A stretch of 64,000 nucleotides of DNA from Pseudomonas sputi (GCF_021603585.1 NZ_BQHI01000003.1:367215-431214), one strand, 5' to 3'. Counted from the first letter of the stretch, positions 32,563 to 43,277 are shown. The notes: generated by a model not told the origin, from the sequence alone. Program-made: numbers and translations.

Positions 32563-35204
32563 CAGCGTTTCACCAATCCAGTCAAGCCGCCCGCGATCAG
32601 GGCAGCAGTGTCGGCCAGCGCCACCAGCGGATCGAGTCCGGCGGGCACGGCCATATAACGGGGTTCCCAGTCAGGCTGGAACTTGTCTTTGAAGCGGCGC
32701 AAGCCTTGGAAGTTGTACAGCTGCTCACCACGGCGGAAAACCATCGAGCCCAGACGCTGGGTCAGCGGTGCCCCGCGCCGGGGTTGCAACCCCGACAGCG
32801 GCACCATGCCCAGGCTGAAGCGCGCGTATCCGTGACTCTTATAGTGTTGAATCAGACCGACCATCATGAATTCCATGGTCAGCTTGGGGGCGTCCGGGTG
32901 CGCGCGCATCAGGTCGAGACTGGCCAGGTAATGGCTGTAGGTCTCGAGCAGGTTGGCGAACGCCACCGGGCGGCCTTCGAAGCGAATCACCGCGATGCGG
33001 AAATGCTTCAGGTAATCGTCGCTGAAACGGCCGAGGGAGAAGCCTTTCTCGCGCACGTTCTTGCCGGTCAGCCAGGCATCGGAAATCACCTTGAGCTCAT
33101 CCATCGGCGCCTGGCCCGGCTCGTGGATTTCCAGCGACAGACCGTCGCGGGTACCCCGGTTCCAGGTGTAGCGCAGGTCCTTCATCTCCTTGCCCTTGGC
33201 GTCCAGGTCAAAGCGATGCAGATCGACCCGGGCTTCCTCGCCGAGCTTGATCGCGGTCAGGCCGATGTCCATGTAGTACGGCAGGTTTTCCGCACGCACC
33301 TGATAGAACACCGGGCGGGCGTGATGGATGTCGCACAGGTCGCGGAACTGCCAGATCATCTCGGCCCGCTGCTGGCCAGGGCCGATCGGGTCGTACAGGG
33401 CCACCAGACTGCGGCCGCGGCGGGCGTACATCAGGAAGGCTTCGTCGTTGGGATGAAACAGCAGCGCCTTGTCGCCGGTCAGGGCCAGGCCGCCGTCCGG
33501 TTGCGAGGAGGCCATCAGGATCTTCGAGGCGCGTTCCAGCTCATCGGGTGTCGGCAGGTGGATCACCGGGCGGGCGGTGCGCAGCAGCCACGTCAGGGCG
33601 ATCACCAGCAGCAGCACGGCGGCGCCGAGCAGCGAGCGCAGGCCGCGCGGGGCGTCGGCATCGAGAGTGAACTGCCACCACAGTTGATGGCTGTACGGAA
33701 CGTCCTGATAAGCGAACAGCAAAAGCCAGGTCGAAGCACCGAGTACGCACAGGCTGGCCACCAGATACAGCGGCGAGAACGGCAGTTCGGTCAGACGGCT
33801 CGGGCGGTAGAACGAGCGACGGAACACCCCCAGCAGCGCGGCGGTGAGGGTCATCAGGGTCGCTTCTTCCCAGTCGAAACCCTTGAGCAGCGAGAGCAGG
33901 GCGCCCACCAGCAACAGAATGGTGGTCAGCATCCACGCCGCCGACAGCCGGCGACGCAGGCCTTGAGCGAGCATCAGGCACAGCACGCCGATCAGGCTGG
34001 CGCCGAAGTGCGAGGCGTCGACCAGGCGGTGAGGAATCAGAAAGCCGATGTGTTCCAGGCGGGTGTCGATCTCTGGCGTCGCGCCGGAAAACAGCAGCAC
34101 CACGCCGGACAGGAACACCAGCACCGCGAGAATCGGCGCCGCCAGACCAGAGGCTGCACGCATCGTCTGCGACTGAAACAGGCGCTGGCCTTCGTTGAGC
34201 AGCAACAGTACGCAGGCCACCAGGAACGGCAGCACCACATAGATCAGGCGATAAAGAAGCAGGGCAGCGGCCAGAGGCGCAGCACCGAGCTTGTCGGCGA
34301 AGGCCGCGAGCAGAATCGCTTCGAAGACACCCACGCCACCCGGAACGTGACTGAGTACACCCGCAGCCAGCGCCAGCAGATAGACCAGCAGGAATGCACC
34401 GAAGGGCGGCGCTTCCGGCAGCAGCAGATAAAGGACGGTCGCAGCGGCGGCGACGTCGAGGGCGGTGATGACCAGTTGCAGGAACGTCAGGCGGCGACCC
34501 GGCAGGCGCAGGGTGCGGCGACCGGCTCGAACCAGCAGGTTGTCGGGGTACGGCTGTTCCGGCAGGCGACGGCGATAGATGCCGATGGCCAGGATTGCGC
34601 CGAGCAACAGCACCATACCGGCAATCGTCCCCAATAAGGTCTCGGACAGTCCCAGTGCCTGTGAAGCGGCCGGCAGGTTGCTCAGGGTCGCAAGGGCAGC
34701 CAGTGGCGGCAGGGCGCAGCCCAGCGACAGGCTGGCGAACAGGGTCATGTGCGCGACTTCGGAAGCACCCAGGCCATGCCGTGCATATAAACGGTAACGC
34801 ACCGAACCGCCGGACAACATCGACAGGCCGATCGCGTTGCCTATGGCAAATGCGGTGAAGCCGCCCAGAGCCAGGGTTTTCGGTGCCAGCGTCACGCAGG
34901 CATAACGACTGGCCGACCATTCATAGCCGAGCAGAATGATGAAGCCGACGATCGTCGCACCGAAGGCGCCGAGCAGGGCCGGCTTGGGTACCTCGAGAAT
35001 CGAGTCGTGCAAGGCGTCGAGATCGAGTTCGCTGAGCAGATGGCGACAGGCAATCAGCGCGATGGTGAACAGCAGCAAAGTGACCGCCAGACCGATCGGT
35101 TGCCGGTATTTGCTGATCCGATCCAGCAGGCGTAGACGCTCAGGCTTGATCGGTGGGTTTGCTGTGACGGTGTCTTGTGAATCAGACGAGTTGGCGCGCA
35201 TCAA
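32562..35204 (-). CDS. mprF: Aminoacyl-phosphatidylglycerol synthase/flippase MprF
   Basis: An 880-residue membrane protein. The N-terminal ~520 residues form about 14 membrane helices (flippase domain); the C-terminal DUF2156 domain (~540-860) transfers an aminoacyl group from tRNA to phosphatidylglycerol (LYDPIGPGQQRAEMIWQFRD, MEFMMVGLIQHYKSHGYARF). It is most like the P. aeruginosa alanyl-PG synthase PA0920; amino acid specificity cannot be read directly. Lowers negative membrane charge and increases resistance to cationic peptides. Operon with the following hydrolase gene. Confidence 0.95.
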   Translation of the reverse strand: MMRANSSDSQDTVTANPPIKPERLRLLDRISKYRQPIGLAVTLLLFTIALIACRHLLSELDLDALHDSILEVPKPALLGAFGATIVGFIILLGYEWSASRYACVTLAPKTLALGGFTAFAIGNAIGLSMLSGGSVRYRLYARHGLGASEVAHMTLFASLSLGCALPPLAALATLSNLPAASQALGLSETLLGTIAGMVLLLGAILAIGIYRRRLPEQPYPDNLLVRAGRRTLRLPGRRLTFLQLVITALDVAAAATVLYLLLPEAPPFGAFLLVYLLALAAGVLSHVPGGVGVFEAILLAAFADKLGAAPLAAALLLYRLIYVVLPFLVACVLLLLNEGQRLFQSQTMRAASGLAAPILAVLVFLSGVVLLFSGATPEIDTRLEHIGFLIPHRLVDASHFGASLIGVLCLMLAQGLRRRLSAAWMLTTILLLVGALLSLLKGFDWEEATLMTLTAALLGVFRRSFYRPSRLTELPFSPLYLVASLCVLGASTWLLLFAYQDVPYSHQLWWQFTLDADAPRGLRSLLGAAVLLLVIALTWLLRTARPVIHLPTPDELERASKILMASSQPDGGLALTGDKALLFHPNDEAFLMYARRGRSLVALYDPIGPGQQRAEMIWQFRDLCDIHHARPVFYQVRAENLPYYMDIGLTAIKLGEEARVDLHRFDLDAKGKEMKDLRYTWNRGTRDGLSLEIHEPGQAPMDELKVISDAWLTGKNVREKGFSLGRFSDDYLKHFRIAVIRFEGRPVAFANLLETYSHYLASLDLMRAHPDAPKLTMEFMMVGLIQHYKSHGYARFSLGMVPLSGLQPRRGAPLTQRLGSMVFRRGEQLYNFQGLRRFKDKFQPDWEPRYMAVPAGLDPLVALADTAALIAGGLTGLVKR

Positions 35205-35442
35205 TCACCTCTTGGATTGTGCGCGACAGGATGGAGGTATCCAGCCAAGTTACCAATCCCTGTAGAAAAAAATAATCACAAAATACTACGCCTCTCACCG
35301 GGTATCGGCGAGGGCAGCTCCTGGATTGCAGACGCCTTGCACGCGATTCAAGCATAGTCGCAACTCGGCGGGTCTGAAGATCCTGAACGGTTCACTGCAC
35401 AGTGACAGATCATTGTTGCGAAAGGACTTTTTCCACAGATAC

Positions 35443-35474
35443 AAAAAAGGCCACTCTTTCGAGTAGCCTTTTTT
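35443..35474 (-). terminator. Terminator of tRNA-fMet copy 1
   Basis: AAAAAAGGCCACTC TTTC GAGTAGCCTTTTTT immediately downstream of the tRNA on the minus strand. Confidence 0.85.
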
Positions 35475-35480
35475 GATGTT

Positions 35481-35557
<77 letters not shown>

Positions 35558-35724
35558 TCTGTGTGGCGGCATTCTACAGGCGAACGGCGGGGTGTCAACC
35601 GATAATCCCGTGAAGAGTCAAATAAGTGTGCAATCGCGGCAAACGGTCGCAGGTGACGCGGTAAGTTTTGGAATCGGAACGATTTCCGGTTGCCGCGACT
35701 GGATCCAAAAAAAATGACACGCAC

Positions 35725-35755
35725 AAAAAGGCCAATCTTTCGATTGGCCTTTTTT
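35725..35755 (-). terminator. Terminator of tRNA-fMet copy 2
   Basis: AAAAAGGCCAATC TTTC GATTGGCCTTTTTT just after the second tRNA, similar to but not identical with the copy 1 terminator (compensatory change in the stem). Confidence 0.85.
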
Positions 35756-35761
35756 GATGTT

Positions 35762-35838
<77 letters not shown>

Positions 35839-36054
35839 TCTGTGTGGCGGCATTCTACAGAGGAACGCCGGTGTGTCAACCTTCAATGTGGATAAAATCT
35901 CTTCAGCTTCAATTGGTTAGCGCAGGCGGACGGTGCTTTCATGGGCTGCAGGTCAGGCGGGACAAGGCTTTCAGCTCTATTGAGGATTGGTTTCCGATTG
36001 AGAAAATAAATTCAAAGGCCGTTTCCTACAAACTGAAAAGAACATTCATACCAC

Positions 36055-36070
36055 TGGTGCTATATACAGG
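36055..36070 (+). promoter_or_regulatory. LexA (SOS) box of dinB
   Basis: CTGGTGCTATATACAG fits CTG-N10-CAG, 48 bases before the dinB ATG. Confidence 0.85.
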
Positions 36071-36118
36071 TGTCAGTGAGATACTGCCGGTCCGGCTCGC
36101 CATGTTTCCTTTTCTGTC

Positions 36119-37180
36119 ATGACTCAGCGAAAAATCATCCACGTCGACTGTGACTGTTTCTACGCCGCCATCGAGATGCGGGATGACCCGAGCCTCGCCG
36201 GCAAGCCGTTGGCGGTGGGTGGCTCGGCGGACCGGCGCGGAGTGATCGCCACCTGCAACTATGAGGCACGGGCTTACGGTGTTCGTTCGGCAATGTCGTC
36301 CGGACATGCCTTGAAGCTGTGCCCGGACCTGACCATCGTCAAGCCGCGTATGGACGCCTATCGCGAGGCGTCGAAGGAAATTCATACGATTTTCAGCGAC
36401 TACACCGACCTGATCGAGCCGCTTTCGCTGGACGAAGCCTACCTCGACGTCTCGGACAGCGCGCATTTCGGCGGCAGCGCCACGCGCATCGCTCAGGACA
36501 TTCGCCGCCGGGTTTCCAATCAATTGCACATCACTGTCTCTGCCGGCGTGGCGCCGAACAAGTTTCTGGCCAAGATCGCCAGTGACTGGAGAAAGCCCAA
36601 TGGCTTGTTCGTGGTTACCCCGGATCAGGTCGAAGAGTTCGTCAGTGGCTTGCCGGTGAGCAAGTTGCACGGGGTGGGCAAGGTTACGGCTGACAAGCTG
36701 GGCAAGCTGGGTATCACTGACTGCCTGCAATTGCGTGAGTGGGACAAGCTGGCGCTGGTACGGGAGTTCGGCAGTTTCGGCGAACGTTTGTGGAGTCTGG
36801 CCCGTGGGATCGATGAGCGGCGGGTGCACAACGACAGTCGCCGTCAGTCAATCAGTGTGGAAAACACCTACGACGTCGATCTGCCGGATCTGCGCAGTTG
36901 TCTCGACAAGCTGCCGGAACTGCTGGAAACCCTGAAAATCCGCATGGCGCGGATCGACAGCAGCTACCGGCCGGGCAAGCCGTTCGTCAAAGTGAAGTTT
37001 CATGATTTCACCCAGACCACACTGGAGCAGGCCGGGGCAGGGCGGGATCTGGGCAGTTATCAGTTGATGTTGACCCAGGCGTTCAATCGCGGAGGCAAAC
37101 CGGTGCGGTTGCTGGGGGTGGGTGTGCGGCTCGAGGATTTGCGCGGCGGGTTCGAACAAATGGAGCTGTTTGAGCGCTAG
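36119..37180 (+). CDS. dinB: DNA polymerase IV DinB
   Basis: A 353-residue Y-family polymerase for translesion synthesis. Catalytic motifs IIHVDCDCFYAAIEMRDDPS (first Asp) and LSLDEAYLDVSDSAHFG (Asp-Glu) are intact; helix-hairpin-helix GVGKVTADKLGKLGI and little-finger domain follow; the C-terminal EQMELF ends in a beta-clamp-binding-like motif. SOS box upstream; terminator downstream. Confidence 0.97.
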   Translation: MTQRKIIHVDCDCFYAAIEMRDDPSLAGKPLAVGGSADRRGVIATCNYEARAYGVRSAMSSGHALKLCPDLTIVKPRMDAYREASKEIHTIFSDYTDLIEPLSLDEAYLDVSDSAHFGGSATRIAQDIRRRVSNQLHITVSAGVAPNKFLAKIASDWRKPNGLFVVTPDQVEEFVSGLPVSKLHGVGKVTADKLGKLGITDCLQLREWDKLALVREFGSFGERLWSLARGIDERRVHNDSRRQSISVENTYDVDLPDLRSCLDKLPELLETLKIRMARIDSSYRPGKPFVKVKFHDFTQTTLEQAGAGRDLGSYQLMLTQAFNRGGKPVRLLGVGVRLEDLRGGFEQMELFER

Positions 37181-37186
37181 ACGGAC

Positions 37187-37219
37187 AAAAATGCCCGAAG
37201 CAGGTTCGGGCATTTTTTT
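37187..37219 (+). terminator. Terminator of dinB
   Basis: AAAAATGCCCGAA GCAGG TTCGGGCATTTTTTT, usable in both directions. Confidence 0.88.
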
Positions 37220-37227
37220 CAGGCTTT

Positions 37228-38181
37228 TCAGTTCGGCCCCGGATCCGCCACCAGACGCCCCGCATCCCGGGTCAGGGACTTGAGGAATTCGGCCTGCAAC
37301 TCGGGATCGTTGCGGGTCAGTTCGATCAGGCTTTGTTCCAGTTCACTGGCTTCTTCTTCCAGACCCAGTTCCGACAGACGCTTGACCCGGTGAACCCACT
37401 GGCTCACTTCGTCGTCTTCCAGATCGTCGTAGATCAGCCCGTGAGCCTCCAGCAGCTTGCCGCGCAGGTGACTGCTGATCGCCAAAGACGAGTCGGAATG
37501 CACGTCATCCTTGCCGTCTTCGACGCTGATCTGCAGTTTGCCAACATGATTAAGGTCGTTTTCGGCGAACGGGCTGTCCAGCAGGTTCAGACGCAGCACG
37601 CCGTTGCGATCGGTGGTCATGTCGAAGGTCTGCTTGCCGGCCTTGACTTGAACCGGGCGTTCGCTCCACGGCAGGCTCGAATATTCCGTGCGCTTGTCGC
37701 GCTGGACTTCGTCGATGCCGGCCAGGTTCTGTTGCGCGCGACCGTTCGATTGCACGTTCATGAACGGGTTGAGCCCGGCGAAACCGTAGCTGAGCCAGTC
37801 CCGTGTCACGCTGTCGGGCAGATTGCCGAGGGCAAACACGTTGACCACGTTCGCGCCGATGCCGCCGACCACCGCCACCGCGCCCAGCGGGATCTCGTAG
37901 AGCTCCCGCCACGGCTGGTAAGGCGTGTACCGGTCGTAATGGCGCGTGACCTCGAACTCGGTGACTTCGAAAGTCTTTTGTTCGTTGATCTTCACGCGCC
38001 GTTGCGGCAGCTCAAGCACCTTGGGCTCGCCGACATCGATCTGCAGGCTGTGATCGAGCAGTTTGCGCTCGACACGTTCCTCGTGCTCGCTGCGTTGTGA
38101 CATGTGATTGGCACAGCCGCTGACCAGCAGGGTGCCGCACAGGGCGGCACCACCGAGGCCTAAGGTGTTTCGCTTGAACAT
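37228..38181 (-). CDS. Predicted lipoprotein of unknown function
   Basis: A 317-residue protein with a lipoprotein signal peptide (MFKRNTLGLGGAALCGTLLV then SGC; lipidated Cys ~23). After a charged stretch there is a membrane-tropic segment (IPLGAVAVVGGIGANVVNVF), a central region and an acidic C-terminus with helical EEEASELEQSLIELTR. No known family recognised by eye. It follows proS on the minus strand after 17 bases and may be co-transcribed with it. Confidence 0.75.
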   Translation of the reverse strand: MFKRNTLGLGGAALCGTLLVSGCANHMSQRSEHEERVERKLLDHSLQIDVGEPKVLELPQRRVKINEQKTFEVTEFEVTRHYDRYTPYQPWRELYEIPLGAVAVVGGIGANVVNVFALGNLPDSVTRDWLSYGFAGLNPFMNVQSNGRAQQNLAGIDEVQRDKRTEYSSLPWSERPVQVKAGKQTFDMTTDRNGVLRLNLLDSPFAENDLNHVGKLQISVEDGKDDVHSDSSLAISSHLRGKLLEAHGLIYDDLEDDEVSQWVHRVKRLSELGLEEEASELEQSLIELTRNDPELQAEFLKSLTRDAGRLVADPGPN

Positions 38182-38198
38182 GACGTCTCTATCTGGTT

Positions 38199-39914
38199 TC
38201 AGCGGCGGATACGGGCCTGAAGGAAGGACAGCACGTCGGCAACCGGCAGCGCTTGCGCCTGGCCTTCGGTACGGCTCTTGTATTCCAGGTTGCCTTCGGC
38301 GAGGCCGCGGTCGCTGACCACGATCCGGTGCGGAATGCCGATCAGCTCCATGTCCGCGAACTTGATGCCCGGGCTGGTTTTCTTGTCGCGGTCGTCCAGC
38401 AGCACTTCGAAGCCGGCCGCGGTCAGTTCCGCGTACAGCTTGTCGGTGGCTTCACGCACCAGATCGGTTTCATAGCGCAGTGGCACCAGAGCGATCTGGA
38501 ACGGTGCCAGGGCGTCGCTCCAGATGATGCCGTTCTCATCGTTGTTCTGCTCGATGGCGGCAGCCACCACGCGGGACACGCCGATACCGTAGCAACCCAT
38601 TTCCAGGGTCACCGGCTTGCCGTTCTCGCCCAGCACTTCGCACTTCATCGCCTTGCTGTACTTGTTGCCCAGCTGGAAGATGTGCCCGACTTCGATGCCG
38701 CGCTTGATTTCCAGGGTGCCCTTGCCGTCCGGGCTCGGGTCGCCGGCCACCACGTTGCGCAGGTCGGCTACTGTCGGAACCGGCAGATCACGCTCCCAGT
38801 TCACGCCAAAGTAGTGCTTGTCGTCGATGTTGGCACCGATGGCGAAGTCGCTCATCAGCTCGACCGAACGGTCGATGATGATTGGCAGCGGCAGGTTCAG
38901 CGGGCCGAGGGAACCGGCGCCGGCGCCAATGGCGTCACGCAGTTCGGCATCGGAGGCCATGACCAGCGGGCTGGCAACACCTGGCTGGTTGGCAGCCTTG
39001 ATTTCGTTCAACTCGTGGTCGCCGCGAATGATCAGGGCGATCAGCTTGCCTTCTTCTTCGGCGTGCACGATCAGGGTCTTGATGGTCTTTTCGATCGGCA
39101 GACCGAATTTCTCCACCAGGGCCGCGATGGTCTTGGTGTCTGGCGTATCGACCAGACGCAGCGCTTCGCTTGGAGCGGCGCGCGAGGTTTCACGCGGCAC
39201 GGCTTCAGCTTTCTCGATGTTCGCTGCGTAGTCGGAGCCGTTGCTGAAGACGATATCGTCTTCGCCGGACTCGGCCAGCACGTGGAACTCGTGGGAACCG
39301 GCGCCACCGATCGAACCGTTGTCGGCTTCCACCGGGCGGAATTTCAGGCCCAGGCGGGTGAAGATGTTGCAGTACGCTTCGTGCATGCGGTCATAGGTGA
39401 TCTGCAGCGACGCCTGATCCGCATGGAACGAGTAGGAGTCCTTCATGATGAATTCGCGACCGCGCATCAGGCCGAAGCGTGGACGGATTTCGTCACGGAA
39501 TTTGGTCTGGATCTGGTACAGGTTGATCGGCAGCTGTTTGTAGCTGCTCAACTCGTTGCGCATCAGATCGGTGATCACTTCTTCGTGGGTCGGGCCCGCG
39601 CAGAAATCACGACCGTGGCGGTCTTTGATGCGCAGCAGCTCAGGGCCGTATTCTTCCCAGCGCCCCGACTCCTGCCACAGCTCGGCCGGTTGGGTGCTCG
39701 GCATCAACACTTCCAGAGAGCCGGCGGCGTCCATTTCTTCGCGAACGATGGCTTCCACCTTGCGCATCACTCGCAAGCCCATCGGCAGCCAGGTGTACAG
39801 GCCCGAGGCAAGTTTGCGGATCATGCCGGCGCGCAGCATCAGCTGGTGGCTGATCACGACCGCGTCGGAAGGCGTTTCTTTCTGTGTGGCGAGCAAAAAT
39901 TGACTGGTGCGCAT
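38199..39914 (-). CDS. proS: Prolyl-tRNA synthetase ProS
   Basis: A 571-residue class II synthetase of bacterial type. N-terminal core with motifs 1-3 ([60 protein letters not shown]), INS/YbaK-like editing domain (~225-405) that hydrolyses Ala-tRNA-Pro, and C-terminal anticodon-binding domain. ATG 39914; a longer open frame upstream is not conserved. Confidence 0.98.
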   Translation of the reverse strand: MRTSQFLLATQKETPSDAVVISHQLMLRAGMIRKLASGLYTWLPMGLRVMRKVEAIVREEMDAAGSLEVLMPSTQPAELWQESGRWEEYGPELLRIKDRHGRDFCAGPTHEEVITDLMRNELSSYKQLPINLYQIQTKFRDEIRPRFGLMRGREFIMKDSYSFHADQASLQITYDRMHEAYCNIFTRLGLKFRPVEADNGSIGGAGSHEFHVLAESGEDDIVFSNGSDYAANIEKAEAVPRETSRAAPSEALRLVDTPDTKTIAALVEKFGLPIEKTIKTLIVHAEEEGKLIALIIRGDHELNEIKAANQPGVASPLVMASDAELRDAIGAGAGSLGPLNLPLPIIIDRSVELMSDFAIGANIDDKHYFGVNWERDLPVPTVADLRNVVAGDPSPDGKGTLEIKRGIEVGHIFQLGNKYSKAMKCEVLGENGKPVTLEMGCYGIGVSRVVAAAIEQNNDENGIIWSDALAPFQIALVPLRYETDLVREATDKLYAELTAAGFEVLLDDRDKKTSPGIKFADMELIGIPHRIVVSDRGLAEGNLEYKSRTEGQAQALPVADVLSFLQARIRR

Positions 39915-40029
39915 GGTTGGCCGTTGTCGGTTGCTATGACTGGAAATGACGGAGCAGTGTAACGGCGAGATCCGCCGACGTACAGAAGTGCAGCCCCGGC
40001 GCAAACCCTCTCGCCGGGTGCGAGATGTC

Positions 40030-41589
40030 TTACGATTCTTCCACGACGGAGGTCGGGGCAGGTTCCGGTGTCGGCGTCGGGCCTTCGCGGCGGCTTTCCT
40101 GGAACCAGTGCAGGGCGATCAGCACCAGGGTCGGGACGCCGAGCAGCGCGGTGATCAGGAAGAAGTTGTGATAACCGAACTTCTCCACCATCACCCCGGA
40201 GTAGCCGCCGATCAGGCGGGGCAGCAGGAGCATGATCGAGCTGAGCAGGGCGTACTGGGTAGCGGAGAACTTCAGGTTGGTCAGGCTCGACAGGTAGGCG
40301 ACGAACGCCGAGGTGGCCAGGCCGGAGCTGAAGTTGTCGAGAGAAATCGTGACCACCAGCATCTGCAGGTTAGCGCCCATGTCGGCCAGCATCAGGAACA
40401 GCAGGTTGGTACCTGCCGACGCGGCACCGCCGATGAACAGGATCGGCAGGATGCCGAAGCGCACGATCAGCAGGCCGCCCATGCCGGCGCCAACGAGGGT
40501 CATGATCAGGCCGAAGATCTTGCTGACGCTGGCGATCTGGTCCTTGGTAAAGCCCTGGTCGATGTAGAACACGTTGGCCATTACGCCCATCACCGTGTCG
40601 GACATCCGATAGGTGGCGATCAAGCCCAGCAACAGCAACGCCTGCCAGCGGTAGCGCAGGATGAAGTCGTTGACCGGCGTCAGCACCGGCGCCAGACCGC
40701 GACGGCCCATGGCCGAGAGGCACAGGCAGGTCAGCGTGGTGTAGAGAATCGCCCGCAGGAACGCTCGGTCTTCCAGCAGCAGGTCCAGCGGGCTCATGTC
40801 GCCAAACAGCACGCTGGCGAAATCGGTGTTGTAGAGCTGGGTGAACATCGCCGGCACAGATACCAGCAAAATGATCAGCACGAACACCGACATCAGCTGA
40901 TGCATGAAGGTGTAACGCCCGGCCTGCAACTGGGTGCGTAACGGTACGGGGGGCTCGCGCATCAGCAGGGTGGTGAGCAGGGCAGGCACCATCAGGGCAC
41001 CGAACAGCACGTAGGTGCCGGTCCAGGCCGAATGCTGGTACTTGAAGCCTGTAGAGCCGAAGCCCTCGGCGAAGAACAGTGCACCCGCGGTCGCGAGCAG
41101 GGCGGCGATCCGATAGCCGGACATGTAGCTGGCGGCCAGCGCGGCCTGACGGCTGTCCTCGGCGATTTCCAGGCGATAGGCGTCGACCGCTATATCCTGA
41201 GTGGCAGAGGCGAACGCCACGACCACGGCGATGGCGATCAGCCAGGACAGGTGTTTCTGCGGATCGCAAAAGCCCATGCCGATCAGGCCGAGGATTACCA
41301 GCGTCTGTGAGAGCACCAGCCACGAACGGCGGCGACCCAGCTTGCCCAGCAACGGCAGGCGCCATTGGTCGAGCAGGGGCGACCAGACCCATTTGAAGGC
41401 GTAGGCCAGGCCGATCAGGCTGGCGTAGCCGATCGTCTCGCGGGCCACTCCGGCTTCACGCAGCCAGACCGAAAGTGTCGAGAACACCAGCATGTACGGC
41501 AGGCCGGCGGCGAAACCCAGCAACAACAGCACGAGCGTCGAAGGACTGGCATAGGCGGCGAGCGCGGCGCGCCAGGTTTTACGGGGCAT
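40030..41589 (-). CDS. AmpG-family muropeptide permease (MFS)
   Basis: A 519-residue major-facilitator transporter. Beginning [20 protein letters not shown] and [20 protein letters not shown] are typical of AmpG, which imports GlcNAc-anhydro-muropeptides from peptidoglycan turnover and feeds AmpC beta-lactamase induction. Twelve to fourteen membrane segments. Pseudomonads have two AmpG-like permeases (AmpG and AmpP); which this is cannot be settled here. Confidence 0.88.
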   Translation of the reverse strand: MPRKTWRAALAAYASPSTLVLLLLGFAAGLPYMLVFSTLSVWLREAGVARETIGYASLIGLAYAFKWVWSPLLDQWRLPLLGKLGRRRSWLVLSQTLVILGLIGMGFCDPQKHLSWLIAIAVVVAFASATQDIAVDAYRLEIAEDSRQAALAASYMSGYRIAALLATAGALFFAEGFGSTGFKYQHSAWTGTYVLFGALMVPALLTTLLMREPPVPLRTQLQAGRYTFMHQLMSVFVLIILLVSVPAMFTQLYNTDFASVLFGDMSPLDLLLEDRAFLRAILYTTLTCLCLSAMGRRGLAPVLTPVNDFILRYRWQALLLLGLIATYRMSDTVMGVMANVFYIDQGFTKDQIASVSKIFGLIMTLVGAGMGGLLIVRFGILPILFIGGAASAGTNLLFLMLADMGANLQMLVVTISLDNFSSGLATSAFVAYLSSLTNLKFSATQYALLSSIMLLLPRLIGGYSGVMVEKFGYHNFFLITALLGVPTLVLIALHWFQESRREGPTPTPEPAPTSVVEES

Positions 41590-41632
41590 GGGCTGAAGTC
41601 TGCCTCAAGATTGCGAAAACAAAGCGCGCACT

Positions 41633-41986
41633 CTAACCGCTGTGCTCTACCGGACGCCAGCCATGGCGCCGAATATCCACACGATTGTTCAGGACGGTGA
41701 TGCCCTCCATGCGCAGTCGCGCCCGCTGTTCGTCTCCGGACGGGCTGCCCGCCGGCAGGCTGATCCGACCGCCGGCGCCGAGCACGCGGTGCCAGGGCAG
41801 TTTGGTATCGCCGGGCAATTGGCTGAGGGTCCGGCCGACCCAGCGGGCGGCGCGCCCCAACCCCGCCAGCTCGGCCAACTGACCATAGCTGACGACTTTG
41901 CCCTCGGGCACTTGGGCGAGGGTTGAATAGAGTGCCGTGCGTCGGATTTGCGGATCGTTTTCGCAGGCATGCATCGGGTCTGTCAC
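41633..41986 (-). CDS. Alkyltransferase-like protein (ATL), MGMT family
   Basis: A 117-residue DNA-binding protein related to O6-methylguanine-DNA methyltransferase. The alkyl-acceptor motif PCHRV is changed to PWHRV (LPWHRVLGAGG), so the reactive Cys is Trp, as in E. coli Atl and fission yeast Atl1. Such proteins bind O6-alkylguanine and hand it to nucleotide excision repair instead of repairing it directly. YSTLAQVPEGKVVSYGQLAE is the conserved HTH entry. Confidence 0.92.
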   Translation of the reverse strand: MTDPMHACENDPQIRRTALYSTLAQVPEGKVVSYGQLAELAGLGRAARWVGRTLSQLPGDTKLPWHRVLGAGGRISLPAGSPSGDEQRARLRMEGITVLNNRVDIRRHGWRPVEHSG

Positions 41987-42151
41987 GTGCGCGGTTCCTG
42001 AACTTGATCGCGTTATGTCTTTAAGCGTAATCGGTGGGAGGGCAATTGAGAAATGAACTCAACAGAAATAGCCGGGTCACTCCTTGTCAGGGAATTATTC
42101 CTACGGATAATGCCGACCTTTTTTTCGCAAACTTGAGTCTTCGATTCGCTT

Positions 42152-43159
42152 ATGTTGTCCAGAACCCTGCTGTGCCTTGCTGTTTTCAGTGCGTCCACAC
42201 CTTTGCTTGCCGACACCGTCTGGTTGAAGAACGGTGACAAGCTGAGCGGTAAAATCACGCTGTTCGATGGCGGCAAATTGCTGGTCCAGACCCAGTACGC
42301 CGGGGCAGTCACCATCGACTGGAAGCAGGTCAAGACCCTGGAAAGCGATCAGGAGTTGCTGGTCAAACAGGACGCCTACAACGGCGAGAAGGCCAAGTCG
42401 CTGAGCGCCGCCGAAGACGGCAAGGTCACCCTGGCCAACGGCGAGGCGCCGAAAACCGTGGAACTGGCGAGCATTCAGCAGATTCTCAAGCCCAAACCGG
42501 TGGTCGAGGATCTGGTCTGGAAGGGCAACGTCGATCTGGCGCTGGATTATCAGCGTGCGGAGAAGGACACCGACGATTACGACATCGGCTTCAAGACGTC
42601 TGCCCGTCACGGTCGCTGGCGCCACACCGCCGAGGGCGAGTACAACCGCGAAGTGCAGGACGACGTGACCACCACCGACAACTGGCGGGCCGAATATGCC
42701 CTCGACCGATTCCTGACAGACAAGTGGTTCTGGCAGGGGCGCCTGAACTACAAGCGTGACCACATTGAAGAACTGGCCCGTCAGCGGGTGGTCGGTACCG
42801 GTCCGGGCTACCAGTTCTGGGATGATGAGCTGGGGGCATTCTCACTGGGTTCGCTGCTCAACCGCACCGACTACCAGTACCGCGATGGCAGCAAGGACAA
42901 CTTCTATTCGGTCGCCATGAAGTGGGACTACAACCGCTACCTGATCGGCAAGAAGGTCGAGTTCTTCACCAATGGCGAAGTCGGCAAGCCGCTGTCCGGC
43001 GTTGCCGATTACGCGCTGGATGCGGAAATGGGCCTGCGCTACAAGGTCACCGACTGGGCCTCGCTCAACCTCAAGGCTGAACGCGACATCATCAGCGGCA
43101 CCGAGGACGCGGACCTGAGCAAGACCCGCTACACCGCCGGCTTCGGCGTTGCCTGGTAA
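42152..43159 (+). CDS. DUF481 outer-membrane beta-barrel protein
   Basis: A 335-residue exported protein: signal peptide residues 1-20 (MLSRTLLCLAVFSASTPLLA), N-terminal domain DTVWLKNGDKLSGKITLFDG of the kind seen before DUF481, and from ~125 alternating amphipathic strands typical of a DUF481 barrel ending in W (AGFGVAW). Localises to the outer membrane; function unknown (salt-induced in some species). Terminator follows. Confidence 0.88.
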   Translation: MLSRTLLCLAVFSASTPLLADTVWLKNGDKLSGKITLFDGGKLLVQTQYAGAVTIDWKQVKTLESDQELLVKQDAYNGEKAKSLSAAEDGKVTLANGEAPKTVELASIQQILKPKPVVEDLVWKGNVDLALDYQRAEKDTDDYDIGFKTSARHGRWRHTAEGEYNREVQDDVTTTDNWRAEYALDRFLTDKWFWQGRLNYKRDHIEELARQRVVGTGPGYQFWDDELGAFSLGSLLNRTDYQYRDGSKDNFYSVAMKWDYNRYLIGKKVEFFTNGEVGKPLSGVADYALDAEMGLRYKVTDWASLNLKAERDIISGTEDADLSKTRYTAGFGVAW

Positions 43160-43166
43160 GTAACGC

Positions 43167-43203
43167 AAAAGATCGCAGCCTTCGCAGGCTGCGATCTTTT
43201 TTT
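43167..43203 (+). terminator. Terminator of DUF481 gene
   Basis: AAAAGATCGCAGCC TTCG CAGGCTGCGATCTTTTTTT; the GATCGCAGCC core is common in P. fluorescens intergenic repeats. Confidence 0.85.
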
Positions 43204-43227
43204 GCGCCTGGAAAAACAGACGCCCAT

Positions 43228-43260
43228 AAAAAAGCCCCGCTTTTGAGGGCGGGGCCTTTT
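43228..43260 (-). terminator. Terminator of the cold-shock gene
   Basis: AAAAAAGCCCCGC TTTTGAG GGCGGGGCCTTTT; A-run at left serves the minus strand. Confidence 0.85.
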
Positions 43261-43277
43261 ACTAAAGAAGCTACAAG

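Noticed and set aside
32526-34637. 703-codon plus-strand frame opposite mprF
   Set aside because: Gln/His/Arg-rich product typical of a reversed membrane-protein gene; mprF on the other strand is unambiguous.
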